From Rhynchonema sp. JSB1_4 (lineage: Eukaryota > Nematoda > Chromadorea > Monhysterida > Xyalidae), in assembly GCA_030248065.1 (NCBI GenBank), contig JASAMV010001995.1:46471-110470 (forward strand): a DNA stretch of 64,000 nucleotides. The letters run 5' to 3'. Both the position numbers and the translations under genes were made by a program. Shown here one piece after another: positions 18,801-28,292 of this stretch; position 1 is the stretch's first letter, and the number at the start of each line of letters is the position of its first letter. The notes under the pieces were generated by a model. It was not told the origin of the DNA. It saw only the letters and a list, made by a program, of their open reading frames with translations, and did not search any database.

Positions 18801-21716
18801 GGTACCCCTAACAGGTAAGACCTGTTTTCGTATAATACTCGCCACCCTTTGTTGGATGTACTTATAGTGTGCATCTAATGTTTCAAGCACTCTATTCTGT
18901 CTCTCAACAGTTTCCGGTTTCCTTTTTGGGTACACTTTCGCTACCCCATCTTGATCATGCTGTTCAGCGACGATCATTCTACTTATTTCGTTGATGATTT
19001 CATACGTTTCTATCGTCATTGGAGATTTATCGTCAAATATACGAATAAATTCTTCCCGTGACATATCCATTAGCTGTCTATAATCACATAATTGACGTAT
19101 TAATTTCAAAAATTCGTCAATGCCTTCCATGAATTGTGTGGCCCATTTCTGGGACAACCCTATCAGCTGTTTACTCCACTTCTGGTGCATTTCGCACTCC
19201 TTATCTGTCCTTCGAACTTTTTTTAGAATTTTGGCCAGCAGCCTATAATCAGCTTGTGTGATTATATCTTTTGGTTCAGGCCAAGGCACCATAACTATCG
19301 ACCTTGTTTCGTTTTTATTCCATTCTAGTTCCCTAAACACCATGATCCAAAATTGGTATTCCTGCATCATCTGCTTCATTCGTCCACGTTCTTCATCCCA
19401 ATCTTCCTCAGTCCTTTGGCGCTTCAAATATTCTTCATTCTTATAGGCCTTAAGGTCGTTATCCAGTAATGCTTGTAAGGTCAAATTCAAGAAATTTGAG
19501 TCCAAAAATGACTGTATGTTGGACTCACTTCTACCCATTTTCATAAAATATTCATATGTATGTCGCGCGATCATCTGTTTGGTTCGTGCTCGTTTTTCGG
19601 CGGGGCTCTTATTGAGTTCCCGTTTCCTTTTTAGGTCTTCACCCTGTTCTGACGTGACCGTATATCCCGTAATGTCGGTATCAGACCACCCCAATTTCCG
19701 GGCGTCTCGTTCGTCCATTTCCGTAATCTTAAATTTTGATGTTTCACCTGGTTCCAATTTAAGGAACACGGGTGAATCCTTGTCCAGGTACCTATCTTGT
19801 GGATACTCGTTCCACGTATTATCCAACGTATAATATTCATATTTGCCAGATTCCAGATTTTTCCGGATTCTGCGCTTACTTGTTGACGGGATTATAACTT
19901 TCCCATCCTTGTCATATTGTAACTGGACGTCCTCACCTTGAGTCGTCACAAAACATCCCTGCTTAACTACATATGGGGGAATGGTCATGTCCTCAGTCAT
20001 CAACTTTTTGTACTTCTTAGGGTATTGCCCCTTTCCTGGGTAGACCAACCATCTTCCTTGTTCTAGGCGTTGAAAATCCGCCCATTTCCTTTTTGACATT
20101 TGCCATTCGTATCCATTGACACGAGGCTGTGTTTCATTTACCTCCCTCACCGTATGGCCTTTCCTTGGTTCAAAACGTTCCGTTTTGACATCCAAATATA
20201 AACCTTTCGGATATTCCGCACAACTACCATTTATGGTCTCATAAATCCATGTTTCTTTCTGTTTCCAAACATGCCTTGGAATTTTGGGTGGTGCTATCGG
20301 CACTCCCTCATAATATTGGATGGGTTGGTCACGCCCTTTACTATCCACATAACAATCACTTCTCACAGCCTCCATTTGACTGCCCCTTTGACGCTTATAA
20401 GTTTTAGCCACTGAATGTGCTGGCCATACCTTATAATCACCGATTTGTTCAAAATTATCCCAATATTCTTGGGTTTCACTATTCCAGGGATATGGCCTCT
20501 CAGTTTCCTCTAAATTCTGTGGACCATATTCAGGCAAACCCTCCTCTGGGGGATGCTCCTGCTTGTTCATATTCTCATTTATGGGCATAATACTTTGGCC
20601 CTTAAGCCGGTCAAACACATTGTCATGACCGGGTTTTAAGTATCTGGCTCTCGGCATTGGACAGAATTGTCCATCCATCGTCTCATATTCAAATCCCGTT
20701 GACCACCGAACGCTCGCCCTAATGTGGCGCTTGGCTGCCGGTGGCATGATCATCTCGCCGTCCACATACTGAAGTGGTCGATCGTATCCTTTTTCACTGA
20801 CATAACATCCAGGCAGCACCTGATATATGGTAGAGCCTGGTACCTTATGTTGCTTATGATGTTTCGGATATCCAATTTTCGGAAAAACTTTCCAGTCGCC
20901 AACCATGGTAAAATCCTGTGGGTCCAATTCTGGAATATACCCGTCATCAAAATGTTTCGTTACCCCTTGCGTATACACTTCTTCCGCTCCAGCAGCCAAA
21001 GCTGCACGTGACTCCTCACATGTTTGATACTGGCTTAGTGTCATATTTTGCCGAACTTGGTTCGGTATTCCCATTTTAGGTTCTTCACACTTGCAGACCT
21101 GGCGTTTGGTTACCCTGTTAGCTTTTTGCGTATATATCCACTTATTTTCCGATATGCGTTTGGCATCATATTGAGCAGCGTTTATCATAACGATAAGCAT
21201 ACCTTCCAACTCATCCGCTCTTTCCTCACACACTCGTAAGTACCATAATGTTTCAAATACCATGTTTATTTCCCATAATGTGGGTTGGAAACCCAACGAC
21301 CATCCTTTGTTGGTCCAATGTTCTATCGGTACAAACTCATCGGTTATATCGGTGGTTTTCCCTGATATATTTTCTTTTTCCATAACTGGACCGGACGCTT
21401 CACTGGCCTCCGATCGTTTTTTCATACATTGCCGCACCATCCAAGGTTCCTCGGAACTTATAGACGTATTTAGTGGACTTCGCCCCTGGCAACTCGATGA
21501 CGACTTCTCCTTCTTGAGTTTGTTTCCTGTTTTATCAATTGACCCCATTTGGTCTTTTCCCGATTTGTTTCGCACTTTCCTAGGTTTTGGCGTAGAATTT
21601 ATTGCCACTCCTATGTCCTGATTGAAACTTATCCCTGATAAATCCGATTTTTCGGATTTTTCAGTGATCAGCTGATGTTTCACTTTGTTCTTCATTGCCT
21701 TAGCAGGCATCACCAT
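15762..21716 (-). CDS. ORF2: 1984-aa unknown retroelement protein with four ~85-residue repeats
   Basis: This single uninterrupted frame starts with ATG at 21716, 25 bases after the ORF1 stop, and ends inside gag. Four copies of a module of about 85 residues lie at about 272-359, 427-507, 555-642 and 1395-1482. Each has Val-aromatic-Pro near the start, usually a Cys-(Tyr/Phe)-Val in the middle, a Gln-Tyr pair, a Pro-Pro or Pro-Ser and a closing Tyr/Thr-Leu. Between the third and fourth lies a long charged, mostly helical region. Residues after about 1550 are acidic, then coiled-coil-like near 1850-1930. I recognise no known family. A protein of this size upstream of gag is not part of the standard Ty3 layout. 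Five TGATGTTTCA decamers lie within it, in both orientations. Confidence 0.85.
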   Translation of the reverse strand: MVMPAKAMKNKVKHQLITEKSEKSDLSGISFNQDIGVAINSTPKPRKVRNKSGKDQMGSIDKTGNKLKKEKSSSSCQGRSPLNTSISSEEPWMVRQCMKKRSEASEASGPVMEKENISGKTTDITDEFVPIEHWTNKGWSLGFQPTLWEINMVFETLWYLRVCEERADELEGMLIVMINAAQYDAKRISENKWIYTQKANRVTKRQVCKCEEPKMGIPNQVRQNMTLSQYQTCEESRAALAAGAEEVYTQGVTKHFDDGYIPELDPQDFTMVGDWKVFPKIGYPKHHKQHKVPGSTIYQVLPGCYVSEKGYDRPLQYVDGEMIMPPAAKRHIRASVRWSTGFEYETMDGQFCPMPRARYLKPGHDNVFDRLKGQSIMPINENMNKQEHPPEEGLPEYGPQNLEETERPYPWNSETQEYWDNFEQIGDYKVWPAHSVAKTYKRQRGSQMEAVRSDCYVDSKGRDQPIQYYEGVPIAPPKIPRHVWKQKETWIYETINGSCAEYPKGLYLDVKTERFEPRKGHTVREVNETQPRVNGYEWQMSKRKWADFQRLEQGRWLVYPGKGQYPKKYKKLMTEDMTIPPYVVKQGCFVTTQGEDVQLQYDKDGKVIIPSTSKRRIRKNLESGKYEYYTLDNTWNEYPQDRYLDKDSPVFLKLEPGETSKFKITEMDERDARKLGWSDTDITGYTVTSEQGEDLKRKRELNKSPAEKRARTKQMIARHTYEYFMKMGRSESNIQSFLDSNFLNLTLQALLDNDLKAYKNEEYLKRQRTEEDWDEERGRMKQMMQEYQFWIMVFRELEWNKNETRSIVMVPWPEPKDIITQADYRLLAKILKKVRRTDKECEMHQKWSKQLIGLSQKWATQFMEGIDEFLKLIRQLCDYRQLMDMSREEFIRIFDDKSPMTIETYEIINEISRMIVAEQHDQDGVAKVYPKRKPETVERQNRVLETLDAHYKYIQQRVASIIRKQVLPVRGTQITSYDFMSEHQWKGFVRSTEIYCMEQKMRERLLSCLSERSDRSSVPSIEQLRAPSPERSGSIKKARYCSSHLERSGLPEGLFELHEEDDPVFYGYEMEDEPEDPEVRNYTPERRHVSSDQDSWAPKRSTESLKRREFVNTQERAKIMWNWEPMNDTGDGISFSQSFSAVSERARKRPYMEIPYRSDESFTSDIQECQKRVHKCTQELGKIAERLKISSMESLNKSRALEALCDYKAGRESANDSYMSAALIQFSKDLANLDKAQQQCDFYLNKHVEALEGSRERKYGETSAGMKYRRPRQTSAKAFGMYMVHPMTSTPLVEEEQRATGSNNETPRTRKRLTRTVQQKKNTSDVSWTLLQEVAEQQKVPMPARMQLPKPRRRSESVSEGDIYENWPIKTWLKQLKRKGMDREILESIQVFESGVKVWPGPNIYPKKMYQIPKEKRLHIIPTDDKAVDEKGRVHKLQKYENGEIMIPPYRYGVVQEITEGSKDFMYLTRDGEWALYPKDRTLSATTGRFIKKGNKEIISWNERLIREVNEAGYPAQQTSKNPEFEKEYNKKLMERIKLNQDKGHQIMQEQLASLSPEEESQSEPTDLTDSDIGMDTWFEEAIAAISQQEGEEADTSQGDATLLSAPIQEHQAKRQGPLANKGNEQTNLSQSSDEYHEVRSSAEDSAESDNMLRPGPSRKRQPTSPLEDPRTIKHMAKQAIEIATANVDLTDSEEEMVSMIEQQDREIGQNKKQAEVFGSSPGNWNTKTVKAKTIPAPVKSLVNAAGAAGPSGPNGAQNVQESDGEDGDSQDQGVRFIRKDDRQQIQKILREMLKEELPNLMRNMAVSQNEGDKTPELIETSAIPVQEEEARTVSTIRAELEEQLKENEIRYIRAMRSRKGEREERIADCQQEREQISKKIDELIDKVRVDQEKENLQVIGGPTERRQEIPEKPEPPCEIRSAVTAILQKTEKPEPEVKSYLHPLDEKDRYAGGFWSGELGIGAQWYARHRSPCIDTPITSGKC

Positions 21717-21741
21717 ATTGATCGTGATGGCTTTTTCTTCA

Positions 21742-24700
21742 TCATTGGATTCCTCCCGAGACTATTCCCGTAGCGAATTCCATATCCGTTCTGTCTTCCC
21801 TTACTTGTGAAACATCACTTGATGAACTTTTCACTGTCCCAGTCATAGTTCCTCTGTTTTCAGTGTTCTCTTTGGTGCTTCCCGATTGTGAACACTTGTC
21901 CTTTTGCCTACTGGGTTTCGGTTCTGGCCATAAATCGTCTTTTTCCTTTATTAATGATCCTACATGTGAGGTCATAAGTGCGAAAGTATATATTTCCAGT
22001 ACTTTGACTCTTTCCTTGTCATTTGTGATCGTTTCCCGAATGTTCTTAGCATATTCAACCATTGTCCGTGCCTTAGATTGGTTTGTATTCCAATATCCGA
22101 GCCATATGCTCATACATTCTTGTAATAATTTGATTTTGGCCTCATCATTCACTGACAGTGCCACCAATTCTTCAACATGACTCGCTATTGTCCTAGTCCT
22201 TCCCCTTGACCAAACTTCGAACTTATCCATCAGGTGCATAACTTGATCTGCAGTACCTATTCTGTTCGTACGTTCATCATCATCAACTTTCGTGATCAAT
22301 TCATGCACTGTTTCCCATATTTTCTTTCCAAAATCCCTATGGTCCGGTACTGGTTCGGGACTAGTGTTCATTTGATTGCGCACTTTCTCCCAATCATAAT
22401 TCTGGACTCCATTTGGCTTCAATATCAACTTATAATCATATAGTGACTCGTTTATGTCCCGAGTTCCGAAAAATAACTTAAAATGTTCCATCATAAAGTC
22501 CTGGGTTATGAGATGAAACTGTAAATTCATCAGAAACTCCACATAATCCTCCGCATTTTTCGGTCCTGATTCCTTATTCAGGCCCCATATGGCCAAAAAT
22601 TCCGCATAGACTTCTAATAGTAACACCTTTGTTGCTAATACAAACGGTGAACTTATAATAAAGTCTGCATATCGTACTTTCTTATTTGGTTTAGGCCAAG
22701 TCTTGTCCATCTTTTGCAATACGTTCTTATCGGTTTTCAGGATTTTATCCCTGAAGATACTTGCTAGTGCGCATATTTCATCTTTCAACATCAGTCCCTC
22801 TGGTACCCCAGGTGAAGCTGATGTTTCACTATTTTCACTTTGGTGTTCCTTTTCGCCTGATTTGATCGAAAAATCCGCGAAAATTCCTAATTCAGCAATA
22901 GGTGACCGGTTTTCCTTACTGACCGGTGAACCATTGCTCTTCGGTGTCCCGGCAACGGACGCCTGTTTCTCCAATACTTCCGCATAAGGACACATCCACT
23001 CAAACGACTGTCTGATTTCCGCATCAGATGCACCCATCTTTCTAGCTTCTTCAAAAATTTGAGCGCAATTTTCGAATTTTCTAGAGGTATAAGCATAAGT
23101 ATATTCATATACACATATTTCTCTGCGTCCCGGAGGCATTCTCGCTTTCGGGACCCTGGTTTCACGTCTGTGACCACAGTTACATATCGCATTCTTCGAT
23201 GTGACCCAAGCTAGGTCTTCTTCTAATTCTTGTGGATCATTGAGATCCGTCCAATCTACTGCCTTGCTCGTTGAGGCCACGGGGGCCTGAGCTTCAGTTG
23301 ACTTATTATTACTTATGGGTTCACATAGTGATTTCGTAACAACATCTGAACTAGTTCCACTACCTTGCTCAAGCTCGGAGTGGGACCTCCAAGTAAAGCG
23401 GTGGTGGTGTGGTTGGGATGCAGTGTGTGTATGCGGATTGGTCGTTGGTGACTTATCCGTATCAGGGTCTATCTTATTATGACTTATTATGGTTTGCTCT
23501 TCTGGGTTCTTCACTAAACATAGATCCTGGTGTACACTACCCACCACGTGGTTATTTGCCTGTTGGTCACTAGGGGAGTCAGATTGAAGAACAACCTGGC
23601 TACCGTCGTTCCCACCTAACTTCCTAGCGGCTAGCGGTTCACCACTTTTGGCATACGCTCCGGCCCGTTCCGCCGTCCCATCTTCAGAGCACATAGCTTC
23701 CGTATTACTCATGCAGCGTTGACGCGTGCGCTGGCCCGTCTCTCTCCCACCGAATGAGGTGGCGTCATAACCAGACGAATCATAAACTTTGGCTATGCGA
23801 TGCGTTCTCCACGCCTGTTGTTTGCGCTGGAGTTTCTTAGTTGGTTTCGGAATACCTCCTACCTCGTTGGCTGGGACATGCCATTCATCCTCCGAACCGG
23901 TCCACTCTTCAGCGGAGTCGATCGTCACGTCACTCATATAACTGGCATATCTCTCCATCTTCCTGGCATCATATTCCGCTCCCACTCGAAACTCCCTGAG
24001 TTCGCAAGGGGCGAACGGGGCGTATATACAATGGCTTGACTCGCGCAAGCAGGCCTGCACTTCCCTTCGGATACCTACCTCGGTCGAGTTCATATCGAAT
24101 AGGAACTCGCCGTGCATATAACTGAAGTATGCAGAATACCCACAAACACTACCGGGCACATTGCAGGGCTCTAACTCTAAAACTAGCATATGGTCTGGAC
24201 CTCCACTCAGATCAGGATTTGGGATCTGAGAACCTCCTTTCTTATGGCCTTCCTTCCATGATTTGCTTAATTTGTTTATTGTTTTACTCTTAACCCAATA
24301 AACCTTCACTTTACCCCATTCCAGGCCGTTGACGCACCCATGCGTCGACCGACGAGGGTCGTATTTCGCAATCATGGTCGGGTCTACCTCATATGGCCGT
24401 CTGGTGTCGATACCATCGAGGAACGAGGGATCGAAACCCGTAAGCCGACGTTTATTCCTTAGCCTCACTGGCAGATCTAGTTGTCCAGGGGTGACGAAGA
24501 CACCTGGCTTGTCCTGACTTAACTGGATCCTATATCGGTACCTATACGCCAACGTATTCACTCGCAGTGCTCGTTTCATAACCTCGTGATGCGCACTGAA
24601 TTCGTGTCCCTCCTTATAGAGTCTGGCACACGTCAGGTCAGCCAGTGACACGTTGTTCCTAGCCATCAAGCATAGTTCCACATCGTCGTCCCCTGTGGGT

Positions 24701-24972
24701 ACTAGTTCCTTCCGCGGGATACCCAATAAAGGGTCAATCCCTTTCCTCCAAACGTAATCAGCCCTCTTCTTAGCTTTCCCTTTCAATTCAGGCACGAAAT
24801 CGGAATCCCTGATACCGCGCACCATGACGTTGGTCAAGGCCTCGAACCGAATCGACGAGTACGCCTTGGAAGAGGCCGTACTTCCCCATACTATTGACTT
24901 TGGCAACATATACTTCTTGTCCAATGTGATCTTTTGTGAAACATCACTTGTACATATCTTATATCCTGTCAT
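21742..24972 (-). CDS. ORF1: unknown retroelement protein beginning inside the 5' LTR
   Basis: The first ATG in frame is at 24972, within the right LTR, and the frame runs 1076 codons to two consecutive stops. The open frame extends without an ATG up to a stop just above 25050. The equivalent frame in the left LTR continues upstream for about 560 more codons, so this start probably reflects damage in this copy. The N-terminal third is basic and has Cys and His residues but no motif I can name. The middle is Ser/Gln-rich. Residues about 770-1040 are strongly helical, with repeated Trp-Pro-(Glu/Lys)-Pro motifs that also occur in ORF2. Its function is unknown. Translation across the LTR/internal junction means the tRNA primer site must lie within coding sequence. 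Confidence 0.75.
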   Translation of the reverse strand: MTGYKICTSDVSQKITLDKKYMLPKSIVWGSTASSKAYSSIRFEALTNVMVRGIRDSDFVPELKGKAKKRADYVWRKGIDPLLGIPRKELVPTGDDDVELCLMARNNVSLADLTCARLYKEGHEFSAHHEVMKRALRVNTLAYRYRYRIQLSQDKPGVFVTPGQLDLPVRLRNKRRLTGFDPSFLDGIDTRRPYEVDPTMIAKYDPRRSTHGCVNGLEWGKVKVYWVKSKTINKLSKSWKEGHKKGGSQIPNPDLSGGPDHMLVLELEPCNVPGSVCGYSAYFSYMHGEFLFDMNSTEVGIRREVQACLRESSHCIYAPFAPCELREFRVGAEYDARKMERYASYMSDVTIDSAEEWTGSEDEWHVPANEVGGIPKPTKKLQRKQQAWRTHRIAKVYDSSGYDATSFGGRETGQRTRQRCMSNTEAMCSEDGTAERAGAYAKSGEPLAARKLGGNDGSQVVLQSDSPSDQQANNHVVGSVHQDLCLVKNPEEQTIISHNKIDPDTDKSPTTNPHTHTASQPHHHRFTWRSHSELEQGSGTSSDVVTKSLCEPISNNKSTEAQAPVASTSKAVDWTDLNDPQELEEDLAWVTSKNAICNCGHRRETRVPKARMPPGRREICVYEYTYAYTSRKFENCAQIFEEARKMGASDAEIRQSFEWMCPYAEVLEKQASVAGTPKSNGSPVSKENRSPIAELGIFADFSIKSGEKEHQSENSETSASPGVPEGLMLKDEICALASIFRDKILKTDKNVLQKMDKTWPKPNKKVRYADFIISSPFVLATKVLLLEVYAEFLAIWGLNKESGPKNAEDYVEFLMNLQFHLITQDFMMEHFKLFFGTRDINESLYDYKLILKPNGVQNYDWEKVRNQMNTSPEPVPDHRDFGKKIWETVHELITKVDDDERTNRIGTADQVMHLMDKFEVWSRGRTRTIASHVEELVALSVNDEAKIKLLQECMSIWLGYWNTNQSKARTMVEYAKNIRETITNDKERVKVLEIYTFALMTSHVGSLIKEKDDLWPEPKPSRQKDKCSQSGSTKENTENRGTMTGTVKSSSSDVSQVREDRTDMEFATGIVSGGIQ

Positions 24973-26577
24973 ACCATGATACCTACTTGGGCTCGTCAGG
25001 CCTGCTGACGAAGAATCATCAGAACTCAGCACCCTGAGCGGTGCTGTCACCTCTTTTGTGCAGCGTCCGGACTAGGGCTACTGACACGACTTTCTCTTTC
25101 AGCATTCGTTCTTATCTCCTCAGTCTCCTGTCTTCTTATTTCCCTTACGCCCGATGGTGTCCTATTACCATGGTCCATGCACTAGGGTGTGAACATCACT
25201 CGTAGTCTCAGTACTTAACCTCTTGTCTATCGCCCCTTCTGCCGTACTTCATGTCGTCGTTATCACAGACCGGGCGGGTATTCGACCGCACCTCGGGCAG
25301 TGAAACATCACTCTTGTTATCATGAACAACAATCTCTTTTTCAGCGTCATATCTGCGTATCCTGAGTGGGTATCTTACTTTTCGTGGAAACCTCGGCTGT
25401 GGTAGGCAGCCTAGCTTCCTCCCGGGCGCCTGCCGTTGCCGCAACCTCAATCATCGGAGGCATGGATACCTCCCGTATGTCACATTGATCATCAGCGGAC
25501 GCTACCACTGGTGGTGCCGTATTCGAACGGACAGGCTGGTGTCTCTGTTCCTTAGGCACCCCACCGAAGGGATCGCGTACCTCTGCCTCAATGGTGAACA
25601 CCGGACTCGCCGAGTGTTCCTCTACTTCCTTAGCCAACTTCCCGTTGATGAATCCGACGCTGGTCGACCCGGATTCTAGATCCTGTCGAATGGCGACGGC
25701 TTCAGCCAACAATCCTACAGTCTCTCCCACAGACCCGTAGTTGCACAAAGGGTGTGCCTCCATCTCATCGTCAGTCACGATATCATATCCAATCATAATT
25801 GGTGTGGAACCTCTATGGGCCTGCTGTTCTGTACCTAGGAACGACTCACCACGGTCGATGGCTGTCGCCTCGGCCGTGCTTTCGTCCCTATTTTGCATAG
25901 GCGGCAAATCCCCTCCACTTCTAACATCTCTGCCGTTTCAGTCACCGTGGGCAAAGCCACCAGTCCCTTATTGACCTCTTTTCCAATACCTATCTGTCCC
26001 TCCGGGCTGGGCCCTGCCTGGGACTTCATCCCCTGCCTCGTATCCTTCTTCACCGGATTTATCCTCCAACACTGGGGTCTGGCTTGGAGAGTTGTTGCTC
26101 AACCAACTCCGCCCATGAGTAGGATTCCTCCTACTGGCTTAGCATCTGCTGAACCTATCAGACGTATTCTTATAATCCATAGAATCATCAGAATCAGGGA
26201 GCAACCGTATGCTGCCCGAGTCATCATCATCTGAACATATAGAGGACGGAGCCGTGGGTACCTTATGAACCTACTCTCTGACGGCCCCCGTCCTGCGTAT
26301 CGGTCCCTATCTTCGTCCGCGACCTCAATCCCAACCCCAGTTGCAGATTGATCCGTGCCCGACTTCGGCTCAGAGACCGCATCTCGCGTACATATTGACC
26401 GTAGGGGTCCGCATCAAGTTCTTCTCTTAATTTCCTATGATGGTCTGGCTCATCTGCTAAAGCAGACTCGCCAGACCGGTCCCGGGGGACCCATATGTTT
26501 CCTATGGTTTGGGTCAGCGTCCTGTCCCTTGAAAATGGTGCAACTTGGCTCGGCGTCCCGATCCAAGCTCGGTGCAT
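24973..26577 (-). pseudogene. Frame-disrupted N-terminal part of ORF1 in the 5' LTR
   Basis: Segments homologous to the intact left-LTR frame are still readable (for example 25347-25907, and near 26577-26460) but lie in different frames separated by stops and small indels. The first ATG equivalent is near 26577, and the frame shifts near 26460. The left copy is open throughout, so the damage belongs to this copy. Assembly error is an alternative cause for some single-base indels. Confidence 0.6.
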
Positions 26578-26766
26578 GGTGCATCATTGACGAAGTGCAC
26601 CCGAAATCTGCCTGCCGCGGCCACGTTCCAAAACGGGCCGACCGAAGATGACTTCGGGCCCTGAATGGCAATCGACGACCGTTCCAGCTCGAAGGGAGGT
26701 TAGTATTGGTAGTATTGAGCCACGCGTGCTAGCCCCCGGTTGGTTTATCGAATAATGTTTCGTCGT

Positions 26767-26772
26767 TTTATT
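26767..26772 (-). promoter_or_regulatory. LTR polyadenylation signal AATAAA (right copy)
   Basis: Minus-strand AATAAA in the same position as in the left LTR. It probably marks the R/U5 region of the element transcript. Confidence 0.5.
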
Positions 26773-26909
26773 ACTCGATCGGACGTAAATCACACGTAGA
26801 TTCAGGTAAAGAGAGGGAAGAGAAAGTTCCGTTTTGTATGGTAAGACCAGAGTTTAAGTAGTCACCGCACACAGAGAATTAATACAAGACACGGTTACAC
26901 TGAACGCTG

Positions 26910-26945
26910 ATTGGTTAGAATATTGCAATTGTATGAATTGATTGG
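26910..26945 (-). promoter_or_regulatory. Paired CCAAT boxes in the LTR promoter
   Basis: Two minus-strand CCAAT motifs (at 26910-26914 and 26941-26945) sit 140-180 bp upstream of the AATAAA, in the highly conserved outer LTR. Both are also present in the left copy. This is a plausible polymerase II promoter for the element; no clear TATA box is seen. Confidence 0.4.
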
Positions 26946-27151
26946 TTGACAGAATAAAACTAGCTTATGCATACGGTAAAAGTCCTATGTTTGTATGTTA
27001 CAATAATAAAGTAATTGTAGAGCGGGAAGTTTGAATTTGATCTAAAACAAGATGGCCGACAAGAGCGGCTTGAAACCATTACAAAAACCCTAAACGCGGC
27101 AATACAAAAGTAGAATCAACCCGAATAGGCGACAGGGGTCGGTAGTTCGGG

Positions 27152-27173
27152 GCAATGGTGTGAGCCCCATTGC
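27152..27173. repeat. Palindrome at the LTR outer end (right copy)
   Basis: The same GCAATGG / CCATTGC inverted pair as at 3014-3035, ending exactly where homology between the LTRs stops. Confidence 0.55.
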
Positions 27174-27334
27174 TTATGTAGGGCCGGTCAAGACGTAAGA
27201 TTCGGCGAGACGTATAGGGTTGACAAGTTGACAAGTGTTCATTGAATAACAAGGTGTTAGCAGTGTATAATTAGAACGTAGGTCCATGTACAGTACTGTA
27301 TGTGACCAAAAACTGTGCGTCCAAGGGGACGCAC

Positions 27335-27392
27335 TTTCGATAGCTCAGTTCGATGCTCCGGTTACGGAGGACCTGGGTTTGAGCCAAATTGG
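27335..27392 (+). pseudogene. tRNA-like relic
   Basis: TAGCTCAGTTCG resembles a polymerase III A box, and GGGTTTGAGCC, about 35 bp downstream, resembles a B box. A short stem with CTCCG / CGGAG sits between them. The acceptor and T stems do not close, so this is a degraded tRNA or a tRNA-derived short repeat rather than a working gene. Confidence 0.3.
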
Positions 27393-27840
27393 AAAAAAGC
27401 AAATTTTTGTTCGAAAAAGAATTTTGGATTGTATGTAATGCACTCCTATTTCACGCAATGTGTGTGTGTGTGCTCGCAGGTTGCCCATAACGCATTGACA
27501 TGATCGAGATCGTTATGTATTTGTAGTTAGAACCAAGCAGATTCGCTATAAATAAAGATAGATAAAAGTATATCTATCCCAACTAAGGGGCTGGACTGGA
27601 TTCGAACAACAAGCGTAACCCACTTTATTTAACCGTTGCTGCAGCGGCAACGTTGCAGCGAACCCAAAACGCCACCACATCGACATCGATTGATTGAAGT
27701 TCATGATATTATTTTAGATCATCGATAGTGTGGTTACGGTAGCAAAGCGCAGTGGCAGTTACCGGTTTCTTTCTTCCTTGTACGTAATGACTCAGCAAGC
27801 AAAACGCTGCTTGCGGGATGCGCGGGAGGCATAGATACAA

Positions 27841-28106
27841 GATAGAAATATGCCCAAGGGGTATAAAACGAGGATATGCAACCTGACGAAACAGCATAAC
27901 AGTTCGATAGTAGACAAGTTTGGCTCTCGAATTCCGTACTGTAGTCGAAGAGATTTGTTATCTATGTTCCAATAAGCTGAAAAACGACGCTCTTCGAGTA
28001 CAGTGCGGAATTCGAGATCCCCAAACTTTTCTAGTATCGAATTTTTATGCAGTTTCGTCCGGGTTCCATATCCTCGCTTTATCCCCGTAGGGCACACTTC
28101 TGTCTC
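27841..28106. repeat. Foldback element: two ~115-bp imperfect inverted arms
   Basis: Positions 27841-27952 are closely matched, inverted, by about 27990-28106, with a loop of roughly 40 bp. Mismatches are scattered along both arms. It could be a foldback transposon or a source of hairpin RNA. No coding frame is supported. Confidence 0.6.
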
Positions 28107-28225
28107 GTATCGACATTTTATATCGTTAAACGCTGCATTTTAGGACAACCAGTATCTTCCAAACACAACACAAAATGGCCTAAATCACTTTAACTTGAGC
28201 AAACCTAAAAAAGGTCCGTGCGCGC

Positions 28226-28292
28226 GTGAAGAATTGAACCTTCGACCTTTTTTAGTTTTGCACCGCTGCGCGTTAGACCATTCGGCCATCGA
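28226..28292 (-). pseudogene. tRNA-like relic with conserved A and B boxes
   Basis: On the minus strand TGGCCGAATGGTCTAACGCG resembles the D arm of Ser/Leu-type tRNAs, and GGTTCAATTC about 45 bp downstream resembles a T arm. The acceptor stem does not pair (AT-rich on one side, GC-rich on the other) and the anticodon arm is unclear, so I call it a relic or a tRNA-derived repeat. Confidence 0.35.

Larger units (their letters stand above)
24203..27174 (-). mobile_element. 5' LTR (right copy) of the giant Ty3/Gypsy element
   Basis: It is the direct repeat of 1-3036. Position 24203 corresponds to window position 1, so the true inner edge may lie further left. The outer edge at 27174 is sharp, and unrelated sequence follows. 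In coding orientation the order is terminal palindrome, two CCAAT boxes, AATAAA, then the start of a long reading frame. Compared with the left copy, the outer 500 bp and the stretch 24203-24970 align closely, whereas about 25050-26300 carries many substitutions and indels. Confidence 0.85.

Noticed and set aside
27335..28292. Two functional tRNA genes
   Set aside because: A- and B-box similarity is present, but acceptor stems do not pair and anticodon arms are unclear.
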